The notes beneath the pieces are model-generated. The model was given only the letters and a program-made list of their open reading frames with translations, was not told the DNA's origin and did no database searches. Both the position numbers and the translations under genes were made by a program. Below are positions 7,533 to 14,640 of a DNA stretch of 51,966 nt, piece by piece. Positions within the stretch are counted from its first letter, which is position 1, and every line of letters starts with the position of its first letter. This stretch comes from Deltaproteobacteria bacterium (GTDB lineage Bacteria; Desulfobacterota; Desulfobaccia; Desulfobaccales; 0-14-0-80-60-11). Where the stretch lies: contig QZIZ01000077.1 of assembly GCA_003599195.1 (NCBI GenBank), positions 1 through 51,966 of the forward strand. The letters run 5' to 3'.

Positions 7533-8220
7533 GTTCCAAGTTCGTAGGGTGCGTTTCACGCACCCTAAATGGCTTGCGAAAAAGCCAAGGATATGGAACT
7601 ACCAGGTCCTGGGCTTCTTCCTATTCCTGGCTTTGGGTTTGTTCGACTCCCCGGCCCTGGCCCATCGAGTGCTGGTCTTCGCCCATGCAACCGGGGACAC
7701 CATCCACACGGAAAGCAAGTTTGTCCCCGACAGCCCGGTGCGCCAGGGCCGGGTGCAGGTATCGGATCAAAAGACCGGCCAGGTTCTGGTGTCCGGCAAA
7801 ACCGATGAGAAGGGGAAATTCTCCTTTAAAATTCCTTCTGACGCCGCGGCCCAAAAAATGGACCTGAAGATCGTGGTGGCCGCAGGCCAGGGCCATCAAG
7901 GGGAATGGCTGCTGAAAGCCGCGGCTTATCTGCCGGAAGCGAAAGCCGCTCCGGGCGCAACTCCTCCCCCGTCGTCCCCGGCGGCGTCCGCCTCGATCCC
8001 GGCAGCTCCCGGGGCCAAAACCGCAGCCGTTGACACCCACCTGCTGGAAACAACGGTGAACCAGGCCCTGGAGCGCCAATTGGCGCCCATAAATAAGCAG
8101 CTTGCAGAGCTGGCCGTGCGCCGCACTTCTCTGACCGATATCATCGGCGGCTTCGGCTATATCCTGGGTTTCTTCGGCATCTGGGCCTACTTCCAGAGCA
8201 AAAGGAAAAAAGATTCTTGA
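7525..8220 (+). CDS. NikL/CbiL-like accessory component of the nickel/cobalt ECF transporter
   Basis: This 231-residue exported protein has a hydrophobic leader (VLGFFLFLALGLFDSPALA) ending at about residue 46. A histidine-containing beta-domain follows (AHRVLVFAHATGDTIHTESKF, then a carboxypeptidase-regulatory-like Ig fold), then a Pro/Ala linker (about 140-165). A C-terminal membrane anchor (IIGGFGYILGFFGIWAYF) precedes a basic tail. This is the NikL pattern, which replaces the small CbiN/NikN subunit in some nickel systems. The first about 22 residues (MNKFQVRRVRFTHPKWLAKK) are encoded partly by a dispersed repeat at 7545-7567, so the N-terminal extension is unusual. No in-frame ATG lies between that start and the signal segment. 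Confidence 0.75.
   Translation: MNKFQVRRVRFTHPKWLAKKPRIWNYQVLGFFLFLALGLFDSPALAHRVLVFAHATGDTIHTESKFVPDSPVRQGRVQVSDQKTGQVLVSGKTDEKGKFSFKIPSDAAAQKMDLKIVVAAGQGHQGEWLLKAAAYLPEAKAAPGATPPPSSPAASASIPAAPGAKTAAVDTHLLETTVNQALERQLAPINKQLAELAVRRTSLTDIIGGFGYILGFFGIWAYFQSKRKKDS
7545..7567. repeat. Palindromic repeat TAGGGTGCGTYTCACGCACCCTA, inside the NikL-like gene start
   Basis: TAGGGTGCG-TTTC-ACGCACCCTA is an almost perfect hairpin. Copies or near copies lie at 13124-13143, 14240-14262, 14593-14612, 15061-15083 and 47374-47395. Here it is read as codons for RRVRFTHPK of the NikL-like protein. Confidence 0.85.
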
Positions 8221-8987
8221 GTCTTCTACAAGAGCCTTTTGCCGACGGTGCATCCATTGCGCACCGGTTGGACCCCCGGGGCAGGGTGCTGGCGGCCGGG
8301 GCCTTTGCGGTCCTGATGGCCGCGGCCCGGACCTATGCTGCCGTTATAGCCGGATTGGCCCTGGCCCTGATTCTCCTGGCCCTGGCCCGGCTCCCCTGGA
8401 AGAAAGTGGGCGCCCGGCTGCTGGTGGTGAACGGTTTTATAGTATTTCTCTGGTTCGTCCTGCCTTTAACTTATCCGGGGGAGGAGGTGTTCAGGCTGGG
8501 GCCTCTGGCCGTCAGCCGCCAGGGCCTGTTATCTACCGGGTTGATCACCTTGAAGTCCAACGCCATGATGATCGCTCTGATCGCCCTCATCGCCACGCAG
8601 CCGGTGAACACCCTGGGAGAGGCCCTGCAGCAGCTCAGGCTGCCCGGCAAGTTGTGCCATCTATTGCTATTTACCTACCGCTATCTGCACGTCTTCGAAC
8701 AGGAATTCCAGCGCCTGGTCCAGGCTCTGAAAATCCGGGGATTCCGGGCCGGCACCAATCTCCATACCTACCGCACTTACGCCAATCTGGCGGCTATGCT
8801 CCTGGTGCACAGCTTTGACCGGGCCGACCGGGTGTACCGGGCCATGCTCTGCCGGGGCTTTAAAGGGAAGTTTTACAGCCTGCGGACCTTTTCCTGGCAG
8901 GCCCGGGACCTGGTCTTCGGCCTGCTGTCTTTACTGGCCCTGGCCGGGCTCCTGTACCTGGAGTGGCGGGACGCCGGCTCCTTGTGA
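8217..8987 (+). CDS. cbiQ: ECF transporter T component CbiQ/NikQ
   Basis: This 256-residue membrane protein is the T (transmembrane coupling) subunit of the nickel/cobalt ECF transporter. It links the CbiM-type S component to the ATPase. It shows HRLDPRGRVL near the N-terminus, several hydrophobic helices, and the cytoplasmic coupling region. The region has the two Ala-Arg-Gly-type motifs in the forms KIRGFRAG and YRAMLCRGFKG. The start is TTG at 8217, overlapping the stop of the NikL-like gene (TTGA), so it is probably translationally coupled. Length and order match known M-L-Q-O loci. Confidence 0.92.
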   Translation: MSLLQEPFADGASIAHRLDPRGRVLAAGAFAVLMAAARTYAAVIAGLALALILLALARLPWKKVGARLLVVNGFIVFLWFVLPLTYPGEEVFRLGPLAVSRQGLLSTGLITLKSNAMMIALIALIATQPVNTLGEALQQLRLPGKLCHLLLFTYRYLHVFEQEFQRLVQALKIRGFRAGTNLHTYRTYANLAAMLLVHSFDRADRVYRAMLCRGFKGKFYSLRTFSWQARDLVFGLLSLLALAGLLYLEWRDAGSL

Positions 8988-8991
8988 GGTT

Positions 8992-9654
8992 ATGATGCAC
9001 GAACCCTTGATCAATCTGCAAGATATCACCTTTGCCTATCCCGGGGCCGAGACCACGGTTTTCCGGGATTTTAATTTCCAGTTCCTGCCGGGGAACCACG
9101 TGGGTCTCATCGGCCCCAACGGCTGCGGCAAGACCACGCTTTTGCACCTGATCATGGGGCTGGTGAAGCCCCAGAAAGGCCGCATCGAGGTTTTGGGGCA
9201 GGAGGTGAGCCGGGAGAAGGATTTTGTGGCCATCCGGCAGCAGGTGGGGCTGGTCTTCCAAAACCCCGACGATCAGCTCTTTTGCCCCACGGTCCTGGAA
9301 GACGTGGCCTTCGGCCCCCTGAACCAGGGAAAATCGCCGGCGGAAGCCGTGGGCATCGCCCGGGAGACCATGGAGCGACTGGGACTGATAGGCTTCGAGG
9401 ACCGGGTGACCTATAAACTCTCCGGGGGCGAAAAGAAGCTGGCCTCCCTGGCCGCGGTCCTGGCCATGCAGCCCCGGCTGCTCCTGTTGGACGAGCCCAC
9501 CACCGGGTTGGATACGGAGACCAAGCACCGCCTGGTGCACTTCCTCCAGGACCTGGAAATCGGCTACATGATCGTCTCCCATGAGGATGCTTTTTTGCAC
9601 CACACCGTGGGCGAATACTACCATGTGCACGAACACTGTTGCCAGCTAATCTGA
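8992..9654 (+). CDS. cbiO: ECF transporter ATPase CbiO/NikO
   Basis: The ORF track starts at 8815, inside cbiQ. The better start is the ATG pair at 8992/8995 just after the cbiQ stop, giving about 220 residues. The Walker A motif is GPNGCGKTT, followed by the Q-loop region VGLVFQNPDDQLFCPTV, the signature LSGGEKKLASLA and Walker B RLLLLDEPTTGLD. The H-loop is IVSHED. QNPDDQLF is typical of ECF-family ATPases, so this is the energising subunit for the M/L/Q components. It is slightly shorter than stand-alone EcfA proteins, as usual for metal-type CbiO. Confidence 0.93.
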   Translation: MMHEPLINLQDITFAYPGAETTVFRDFNFQFLPGNHVGLIGPNGCGKTTLLHLIMGLVKPQKGRIEVLGQEVSREKDFVAIRQQVGLVFQNPDDQLFCPTVLEDVAFGPLNQGKSPAEAVGIARETMERLGLIGFEDRVTYKLSGGEKKLASLAAVLAMQPRLLLLDEPTTGLDTETKHRLVHFLQDLEIGYMIVSHEDAFLHHTVGEYYHVHEHCCQLI

Positions 9655-9708
9655 AGCCCCCAGAAGGGGGCCGGTATAATACCGTTTTCGGTTTTCGGTT
9701 TTCGGTAA
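9655..9708 (+). other. Hairpin-rich spacer with CGGTTTTCGG repeat after cbiO
   Basis: GCCCCC-AGAA-GGGGGC is followed by the palindrome CCGGTATAATACCGTTTT, then three GGTTTTC units (about 9680-9708) of the family also seen at 25391-25422. The first two could act as an imperfect terminator for the transporter operon. A TATAAT hexamer inside the palindrome could instead be a -10 box, but no good -35 is found. Confidence 0.45.
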
Positions 9709-9732
9709 AATAAAAAGTTTTTGGATGGAAAA

Positions 9733-9786
9733 GCCACGAAGGCTTGGGCGCCTGCAAACGCCAGGTTTTCGCGGCTATTTTTTTTA
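9733..9786 (+). ncRNA. Structured leader ending in a T-run just before the NikK-like gene (element B)
   Basis: AAAGCCACGAAGGCTTGG opens a compound stem. AGCCACG pairs with CGCGGCT (one mismatch) and the inner CTTGGGCG pairs with CGCCAGG. Eight T residues follow, and then the AAGGAGG ribosome-binding site. The opening bases match element A (6588 onward): AAGCCAYGAAGGCTKGG. A terminator in the leader so close to the ribosome-binding site suggests control by attenuation or a metal- or metabolite-sensing RNA. The ligand is unknown. Confidence 0.45.
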
Positions 9787-9798
9787 AGGAGGAAGATT

Positions 9799-10578
9799 AT
9801 GCAACGTTATTTCACCTTAGGTCTCTGTTTGCTCCTCGTTTTCGCCCAGGCCAATATCAGCCTGGCCCATTTCGGGATGGTCCTGCCGGACAGATCCATG
9901 GTTATGCAGGGCGATAACCCGGATTTGGACCTCATCCTGGCCTTCTGCCATCCCTTCGAGCAAAAAGGCATGCCCCTGGCCAGACCCAAAAAATTCGGGG
10001 CGCAAACCGGGAAGGAAAAAACCGATCTCTTAAATACTCTTCAAGAAACCAAGGTCTTGGATAATCAAGCCTGGAAAACCAAATTCACCCTGAAAAAGCC
10101 GGGTATTTACGCTTTCTATTTCGACCCCCAACCCTATTGGGAACCGGCGGAAAACAAATATATCATTCATCAGACGAAAGCCTATGTGGCGGCCTTCGGC
10201 GGGGAAGAGGGTTGGGACCGGGAAGTAGGTCTAAAAGCGGAAATCGTGCCCCTGACCCGGCCCTTCGGCCTCTACGCGGGGAACGTCTTCCAGGGGGTGG
10301 TGAAATTCAAAGGCAAGCCCGTGGCCGGGGCCGACGTGGAGGTGGAATACTGGAACCCGGAGAAAAAAGTGGCCGCTCCCAACGACTATTTCATATCCCA
10401 GGTGGTGAAGACCGATAAAAACGGGGTCTTCACCTTTGCTCCCCCTCAAGCCGGCTGGTGGGGTTTCGCGGCCCTGACTACGGAAAAGCAGGCCGTGATG
10501 CATCCGGACGGCAAGAAAAAGGACGCGGAATACGGCGCGGTGCTCTGGGTGCAGTTCACCGGCTGGCCGGGAAAATGA
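9799..10578 (+). CDS. DUF4198 family exported protein (NikK-like)
   Basis: The ATG at 9799 follows AAGGAGGAAGATT, so the longer track start at 9721 is rejected. The 259-residue product has a signal peptide (LGLCLLLVFAQANISLA) and mature start HFGMVLPDRSMV, the classic DUF4198 beginning. A C-terminal Ig-like beta-domain (GVVKFKGKPVAGADVEVEYW, then TDKNGVFTFAPPQAGWWGF) matches the family. DUF4198 proteins are encoded with nickel and cobalt ECF transporters (as NikK) and probably capture or present metal in the periplasm. Its separate leader (element B) suggests it can be expressed independently of the transporter genes directly upstream. Confidence 0.8.
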   Translation: MQRYFTLGLCLLLVFAQANISLAHFGMVLPDRSMVMQGDNPDLDLILAFCHPFEQKGMPLARPKKFGAQTGKEKTDLLNTLQETKVLDNQAWKTKFTLKKPGIYAFYFDPQPYWEPAENKYIIHQTKAYVAAFGGEEGWDREVGLKAEIVPLTRPFGLYAGNVFQGVVKFKGKPVAGADVEVEYWNPEKKVAAPNDYFISQVVKTDKNGVFTFAPPQAGWWGFAALTTEKQAVMHPDGKKKDAEYGAVLWVQFTGWPGK

Positions 10579-10705
10579 GGAAAAATGCGCGGGTGCAGAA
10601 GATTTCTGGCAACTGGCGATAATTTGTGTTAGGAATAGATTAAGAATCCTCTAGAAATAGCTTGGATCCAAAACAATTTGGACCGAGACTTAAAGGAGGG
10701 GAGTT

Positions 10706-11320
10706 ATGCGCCTTCCGAGTGGTCTCCGGGAGGCTTTTTTTTCGGAGTCGCCCCGGACTATGAAATTCACCGAGGCCTTGGACCAGATGAAGGGTGAGCT
10801 GCAGGGGCTCATGTCCCGCCTCACCCCGGAGATGGCCGAGACCCTGATTCAGGAAGTGGAAACCGCGCCCCGGATTTTCGGCTGCGCCACCGGGCGCTCC
10901 GGGTTCATCCTCCGGGGTTTCCTGATGCGGCTGATGCACCTGGGTTTCACCGTTTATATCGTCGGGGAAACCATCACCCCCCGCCTCCAGCCCGGCGACC
11001 TGCTCCTGGTCATGTCCGGCTCGGGCGAGACGGCCCAGCCCCGGGAAATCCTGCGCCGGGCCAACACCGTGGGGGCCCGCACCCTGGCCTTGACCGCGGC
11101 CCCGGACTCCACCATCGGCCGGGAGGCTCAAGTAACCATCGTCATCCCCGGCACCACCAAACTGACCCTGGCCCACGAACCCGCCTCCCTGCAATGCCCC
11201 GGCAGCTTATTCGAGCAGGCCACCTTCCTCTTCCTGGAAGCAGTGGTGCTCCTGCTCTACCAACGCCGCCTGGGGCATAACCGCGGAGAAATGCTTTCCC
11301 GGCATACGGATTTGGAGTAG
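10706..11320 (+). CDS. hxlB: 6-phospho-3-hexuloisomerase
   Basis: This 204-residue SIS-domain isomerase (PHI) interconverts D-arabino-hex-3-ulose 6-phosphate and fructose 6-phosphate. The sugar-phosphate-binding segments are seen as FGCATGRSGFILRGF and VMSGSGETAQPREI. The C-terminal region (CPGSLFEQATFLFLEAVVLLL) is typical of PHI. AAAGGAGGGGAGTT precedes ATG 10706, so that start is chosen. The true domain begins at MKFTEALDQM about 18 residues later, so an internal start at 10760 is possible. The next gene encodes the partner synthase, so together they run the two RuMP-pathway steps, probably in the direction of ribulose 5-phosphate for pentose supply. Confidence 0.88.
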   Translation: MRLPSGLREAFFSESPRTMKFTEALDQMKGELQGLMSRLTPEMAETLIQEVETAPRIFGCATGRSGFILRGFLMRLMHLGFTVYIVGETITPRLQPGDLLLVMSGSGETAQPREILRRANTVGARTLALTAAPDSTIGREAQVTIVIPGTTKLTLAHEPASLQCPGSLFEQATFLFLEAVVLLLYQRRLGHNRGEMLSRHTDLE

Positions 11321-11333
11321 TATGCGTGAGGGA

Positions 11334-11432
11334 AGCAGTGATCAGTCATCAGTAATCAGTGATCAGTTTGCGTGTAAGGTAACGGTCGCCAAAGACTGGC
11401 TACTGATTACTGATCACTGATTACTGATCACT
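11334..11432. repeat. Dispersed ATCAGTAATCAGTGATCAGT repeat, inverted pair
   Basis: AGTGATCAGTCATCAGTAATCAGTGATCAG is followed 45 bases later by CTACTGATTACTGATCACTGATTACTGATCAC, an inverted copy. The same family occurs at 16005-16078 (direct units) and 51738-51788. It lies between hxlB and hxlA. Confidence 0.85.
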
Positions 11433-11480
11433 TTCAAACCCCCATCTCCAACAATCATCACAAACATTCAGGAACCCAAT

Positions 11481-12770
11481 ATGGCTGCTATATTGCAATT
11501 AGCGTTGGACTTTGTGGACCTGCACCGGGCCTTGAAGGTCGCGGATGCGGCCGTGCCCGCGGGAGTGGATTGGATCGAGGCGGGCACTCCCTTGATCAAA
11601 AGCGAAGGTTTGGACGCGGTGCGGGAGCTGAAAAAGCGCTTTCCCGACAAGGCCATTGTCGCGGACATGAAGATCATGGACGCGGGCCGCATCGAAGTGG
11701 AGGCCGCGGCCAAGGCCGGGGCTCAGCTCATCGACGTCCTGGGGACCGCGACCGACGCCACCATCGAGGAGTGCGTCCTGGCCGGCAAGAATTACGGGGC
11801 CAAGATCGTGGTGGACCTGATCGCGGTGCCCGACCCGGTGGCCCGGGCCAAACAGGTGGAGGCCCTGGGCGCGGACTATATCTCCGTGCACGTGGCCATT
11901 GACGAGCAGATGCGGGGCGAAGACCCCTTTGCCACCCTGTATGCGGTCAGCCACGCGGTAAAAGTGCCCGTGGGTGTGGCCGGGGGCATCAACTCCGAGA
12001 CCGCGGCCTTAGCCGTGGAGCACGGGGCCGCGTACGTCATCGTCGGCGGGGCCATCACCAAGGCTTTAGACCCGGGCGCAGCTACCGCTGAAATCCGCCG
12101 GGCCTTGGATGAAGGCGCGGTTATCCCCACCACCCTGTTTAAACGGGTGGGGGAAGAAGATATCCGCCGGGTCCTGGAGCTGGTCTCCGCGGCCAATCTC
12201 TCGGACGCCCTGCACCGGGGCGGGGTCCTGGAGGGGATCAGGCCGCTCTTTCCCGGCGTCCGGGTGGTGGGCCGCGCCCTTACCGTGCGTTCCTACCCGG
12301 GGGATTGGGCCAAGCCGGTGGAGGCCATTGACGCGGCCCAACCCGGGGACGTGCTGGTCATCGACACCGGGGGGGTGGGGCCGGCCATCTGGGGGGAACT
12401 GGCCACTCACTCCGCGATCAACAAGGGCGTGGCCGGGGTGGTGATTAACGGCGCCATCCGGGACTCCGGGGACATCATCCGGCTCAAATTCCCTGCATTC
12501 ACCCGCCTGGTGATGCCCAACGCCGGGGAGCCCAAAGGCTTCGGAGAGATCGGCGCGCCCATCCGCATCGGCAACGTCAGGGTGGAGACCGGGGACTGGG
12601 TTTTAGGCGACGACGACGGCGTGACGGTCCTGCCCCAAAAGCAAGCCGTGGAATACACCAACCGGGCCATGGACGTGCTGGAGAAGGAAAACCGCATCCG
12701 GGCGGAGATTAAAGAGGGAAGGACGCTGGCGGAGGTGACGGACCTCCTGCGCTGGGAAAAGAAAGTCTAA
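11481..12770 (+). CDS. hxlA: 3-hexulose-6-phosphate synthase fused to an RraA-like domain
   Basis: Residues 1 to about 210 are an orotidine-decarboxylase-superfamily barrel: LALDFVDLHRAL, IEAGTPLIKSEG, and the catalytic ADMKIMDAG (DxKxxD), ending with VGGAITKALDP. This domain joins formaldehyde to ribulose 5-phosphate or, in reverse, splits hexulose phosphate. Residues about 230-415 are an RraA-like/aldolase domain with ANLSDALHRGG, GDVLVIDTGG and VINGAIRDSGDI. The same fusion is known in archaea, where RuMP enzymes run in reverse to make pentoses. Catalysis by the RraA part (oxaloacetate or 4-hydroxy-4-methyl-2-oxoglutarate aldolase-like) is uncertain. No strong ribosome-binding site is visible before ATG 11481. 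Confidence 0.88.
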   Translation: MAAILQLALDFVDLHRALKVADAAVPAGVDWIEAGTPLIKSEGLDAVRELKKRFPDKAIVADMKIMDAGRIEVEAAAKAGAQLIDVLGTATDATIEECVLAGKNYGAKIVVDLIAVPDPVARAKQVEALGADYISVHVAIDEQMRGEDPFATLYAVSHAVKVPVGVAGGINSETAALAVEHGAAYVIVGGAITKALDPGAATAEIRRALDEGAVIPTTLFKRVGEEDIRRVLELVSAANLSDALHRGGVLEGIRPLFPGVRVVGRALTVRSYPGDWAKPVEAIDAAQPGDVLVIDTGGVGPAIWGELATHSAINKGVAGVVINGAIRDSGDIIRLKFPAFTRLVMPNAGEPKGFGEIGAPIRIGNVRVETGDWVLGDDDGVTVLPQKQAVEYTNRAMDVLEKENRIRAEIKEGRTLAEVTDLLRWEKKV

Positions 12771-12860
12771 AATCGAAGCTCCCCTCCTCCTGGTTCCCAA
12801 GCTCCGCTTGGGAACCCACTTGGATGCGAAGCTCTGCTTCGCCTCGAAGCCGGAATGCCC
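12771..12860. repeat. TGGTTCCCAAGCTCCGCTTGGGAAC palindrome and neighbouring repeat
   Basis: GGTTCCCAAGC-TCC-GCTTGGGAACC (about 12790-12816) forms a perfect hairpin, followed by GCGAAGC-TCT-GCTTCGC. A second copy of the first palindrome lies at about 21611-21638. They fill the space before the BrnA-like remnant. Confidence 0.8.
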
Positions 12861-13126
12861 ATGAAATCAAAAGAAAGGAAGGCTGATTTCAGCCAAGCCC
12901 GCCGCGGCCCGGTTGCGCCCCTGGCGCCGGGACGACCCGGATCACCGTCCGCCTGGACCACGAGGTCCTGGATTGGTTCCGCCAGAAGGCGCACGCGGCC
13001 GGGGGCGGGAATTACCAGACCCTGATCAACCAGGCGCTGCGGGAATATATCCAATCCCGGGAGGGCCTCCTGGCGGAGACCTTACGCCGGGTTATAAAAG
13101 AGGAATTGGCCGGGGCCGCCAGGTAG
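12861..13126 (+). pseudogene. BrnA-like antitoxin, broken by a one-base frameshift
   Basis: From ATG 12861 the frame reads MKSKERKADFSQARRGPVAP..APG, the usual start of BrnA/CopG-type antitoxins. At about 12930 the reading shifts, and the next frame continues TRITVRLDHEVLDWFRQK, then GGGNYQTLINQALREYI and TLRRVIKEELAGAAR with a stop at 13124-13126. Joining the two halves restores the expected PGK-TRITVRLD junction, so one base appears to be lost. The ORF track misses the second part because it has no ATG. No BrnT toxin is found upstream, where a dispersed repeat sits. It is either a decayed orphan antitoxin or an assembly error. Confidence 0.75.
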
Positions 13127-13143
13127 GGTGCGTCTCACGCACC
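13124..13143. repeat. TAGGGTGCGTCTCACGCACC repeat at the end of the BrnA-like gene
   Basis: The repeat supplies the TAG stop codon of the BrnA-like frame. It belongs to the family described at 7545-7567. Confidence 0.75.
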
Positions 13144-13202
13144 ATAGAAGGTTTCGCTGGTCAAACTATACATGGCGGCATAAATAATTGCGCATCATTA
13201 AT

Positions 13203-13267
13203 CTCTGCGCTCTCTGCGCCTCTGCGAGATAAAAAAGTTTCTCGCAGAGGCGCAGAGGCCGCAGAGA
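13203..13267. repeat. Palindromic repeat, CTCTGCGCCTCTGCGAG family
   Basis: CTCTGCGCTCTCTGCGCCTCTGCGAGA and TCTCGCAGAGGCGCAGAGGCCGCAGAGA form a long hairpin around AAAAAAGTT. It is a member of the 6771-6855 family. The 600-base interval 12771-13370 also holds the BrnA remnant and a TTGAACCTTGAAC tract (13329-13360), and no other gene. Confidence 0.8.
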
Positions 13268-13370
13268 ATGTCAACCGCGGCTAATTAAGCCGCTCAGTAT
13301 AAGAAAGATTCAAAAATAAATGGTGCTTTGAACCTTGAACTTCGAACCTTGAACTGCTAAGGGTTTATTC

Positions 13371-14123
13371 ATGCATCCTATCCCGGTTCTCATTATCAGT
13401 CTGGCTCTCGCCCTGGGGGTGTTTTTTATTGTGCGCCGCTTCCCGTTGGGGGAGATGTTCGCGTCCGAGTTTAATTTCCTCAACGTGGTGGCCCGGATCG
13501 TGGGCACCATCTTCGGCCTCTTTTTGGCTTTTACCATTATCCTGGGGTGGGGCAGGTACACCGAGGCCAGGCGCACCATGTTTACGGAGATCACCTGTTT
13601 AAGCCTGATAGAGCGGAATGCCGCGGTCTTCCCGCCGGAGGCCCGGGACCGGGTGAGCCATCTGCTCCACGCCTACATCCAATCGGTCATTAAGGACGAA
13701 TGGCCCGCCATGGCCGCAGATCAAGGCAGCCCCCGGACCCAGCAGCTATATCGGGAACTCTGGGATTTTTATACCGCGTTTACCCCGGAGAACGAGCATC
13801 AGAGATTATTCCACCGCCGGGCCGTCGGCAAATTGAACGAACTGGGGGCAGCCCGCCGGCTCCGGCTGTTGTACTGCCAGACCACCTTCATCACCCCGGT
13901 GCTCATCTTCCTGTTTTTCGGGGGGATGGTCATGGTGGGGATCTCTTATTGTTTCCCGGTGAAAAATGTCTGGTTCCATGTAGTATTGATTGCCATTGTA
14001 ACGATCATCATCGCCTTCAGTATCTTCCTGGCTTATGAAATGCAAAACCCCTTTTCCGGTTTTGTTACCATCGAGCCGGACGCGTTTCAGGAATTGCTGG
14101 CCGAATTCGGCCAGAGACGCTGA
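13371..14123 (+). CDS. DUF4239 family membrane protein
   Basis: This 250-residue integral membrane protein has an N-terminal hydrophobic helix (LIISLALALGVFFIV), a second around residues 44-62 (VARIVGTIFGLFLAFTIIL), and a soluble middle with HLLHAYIQSVIKDEWPAM. Two C-terminal helices (FITPVLIFLFFGGMVMVGI and FHVVLIAIVTIIIAFSIFLA) precede the end EMQNPFSGFVTIEPDAF. The end phrase (NPF.G...I.P..F) is the DUF4239 signature. Function is unknown; bestrophin-like channel relationships have been suggested for the family but I cannot confirm that here. It is flanked by repeats and has no obvious operon partner. Confidence 0.75.
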   Translation: MHPIPVLIISLALALGVFFIVRRFPLGEMFASEFNFLNVVARIVGTIFGLFLAFTIILGWGRYTEARRTMFTEITCLSLIERNAAVFPPEARDRVSHLLHAYIQSVIKDEWPAMAADQGSPRTQQLYRELWDFYTAFTPENEHQRLFHRRAVGKLNELGAARRLRLLYCQTTFITPVLIFLFFGGMVMVGISYCFPVKNVWFHVVLIAIVTIIIAFSIFLAYEMQNPFSGFVTIEPDAFQELLAEFGQRR

Positions 14124-14166
14124 AAAAATCTCTTTTCCGGTTTTCGAGCCTTTTGCAAAAGTCTTT

Positions 14167-14262
14167 TCTCTGCACTCTCTGCGTCTCTGCGGTGAATTCT
14201 TCCTTTTTTCACCGCAGCTGTTTGATTGCAAGTCATAAAAAGGGTGCGTAAGACGCACCCTA
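14167..14262. repeat. Two dispersed repeats after the DUF4239 gene
   Basis: A CTCTGCACTCTCTGCGTCTCTGCGGTGAA...TTCACCGCAG copy with a truncated right arm (14167-14217) is followed by AGGGTGCGTAAGACGCACCCT (14240-14262), a member of the 7545-7567 family. The second abuts the stop codon of the next minus-strand gene. Confidence 0.8.
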
Positions 14263-14442
14263 CTTCTCCTGCTCCTCCACCTTGCCCGAGGTCTTGGCGC
14301 CGCACATGGGGCAGAGGATATCGATCTCTTTTTCGTCGCCGATGAAGCGTTTCCTGAGTTCCTCCGGCCCCAGGAAGCTGATGTCCCCGCAGGCGCATTG
14401 GGGGCACTCGGCCCGCACCAGGTATTTCCTCTTTTTGGCCAT
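14260..14442 (-). CDS. Small zinc-ribbon protein (60 aa)
   Basis: This 60-residue ORF carries two pairs of cysteines, CPQCACG and CPMCG, spaced 31 residues apart, consistent with a single zinc ribbon. AAGGAGCGGAT precedes the ATG at 14442, which supports the start. The C-terminal KVEEQEK is encoded close to a dispersed repeat. Function is unknown. Similar short two-CxxC proteins are, as far as I recall, frequent in Desulfobacterota. Confidence 0.7.
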   Translation of the reverse strand: MAKKRKYLVRAECPQCACGDISFLGPEELRKRFIGDEKEIDILCPMCGAKTSGKVEEQEK

Positions 14443-14592
14443 ATCCGCTCCTTGTTAAATCTCTGATATGCAGGATGCACCGGCCGTTGCCATTCCCATA
14501 GAGGCCGTGCCGATCTGGAATTTAACTTAATCATCAACCATGGGAGACGCAAGACTGGACGCTGACGGAGGGGATGAAGATTTTTAAGGAAA

Positions 14593-14612
14593 TAGGGTGC
14601 GTTTCACGCACC
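14593..14612. repeat. ATAGGGTGCGTTTCACGCACCA repeat
   Basis: Another member of the 7545-7567 family, in a 200-base spacer that otherwise shows nothing. Confidence 0.75.
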
Positions 14613-14640
14613 AGCAGTGAAAGCCCGGCAAAATCTGCGA

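Noticed and set aside
8815-8991. Long CbiO start inside cbiQ
   Set aside because: The frame before 8992 is an out-of-frame reading of cbiQ; ABC ATPase homology starts at MHEPLINLQ.
13806-14552. 248-residue minus-strand ORF covering the DUF4239 gene end and a zinc-ribbon ORF
   Set aside because: An antisense frame reading through repeats; the smaller ORF 14260-14442 with a good ribosome-binding site is real.
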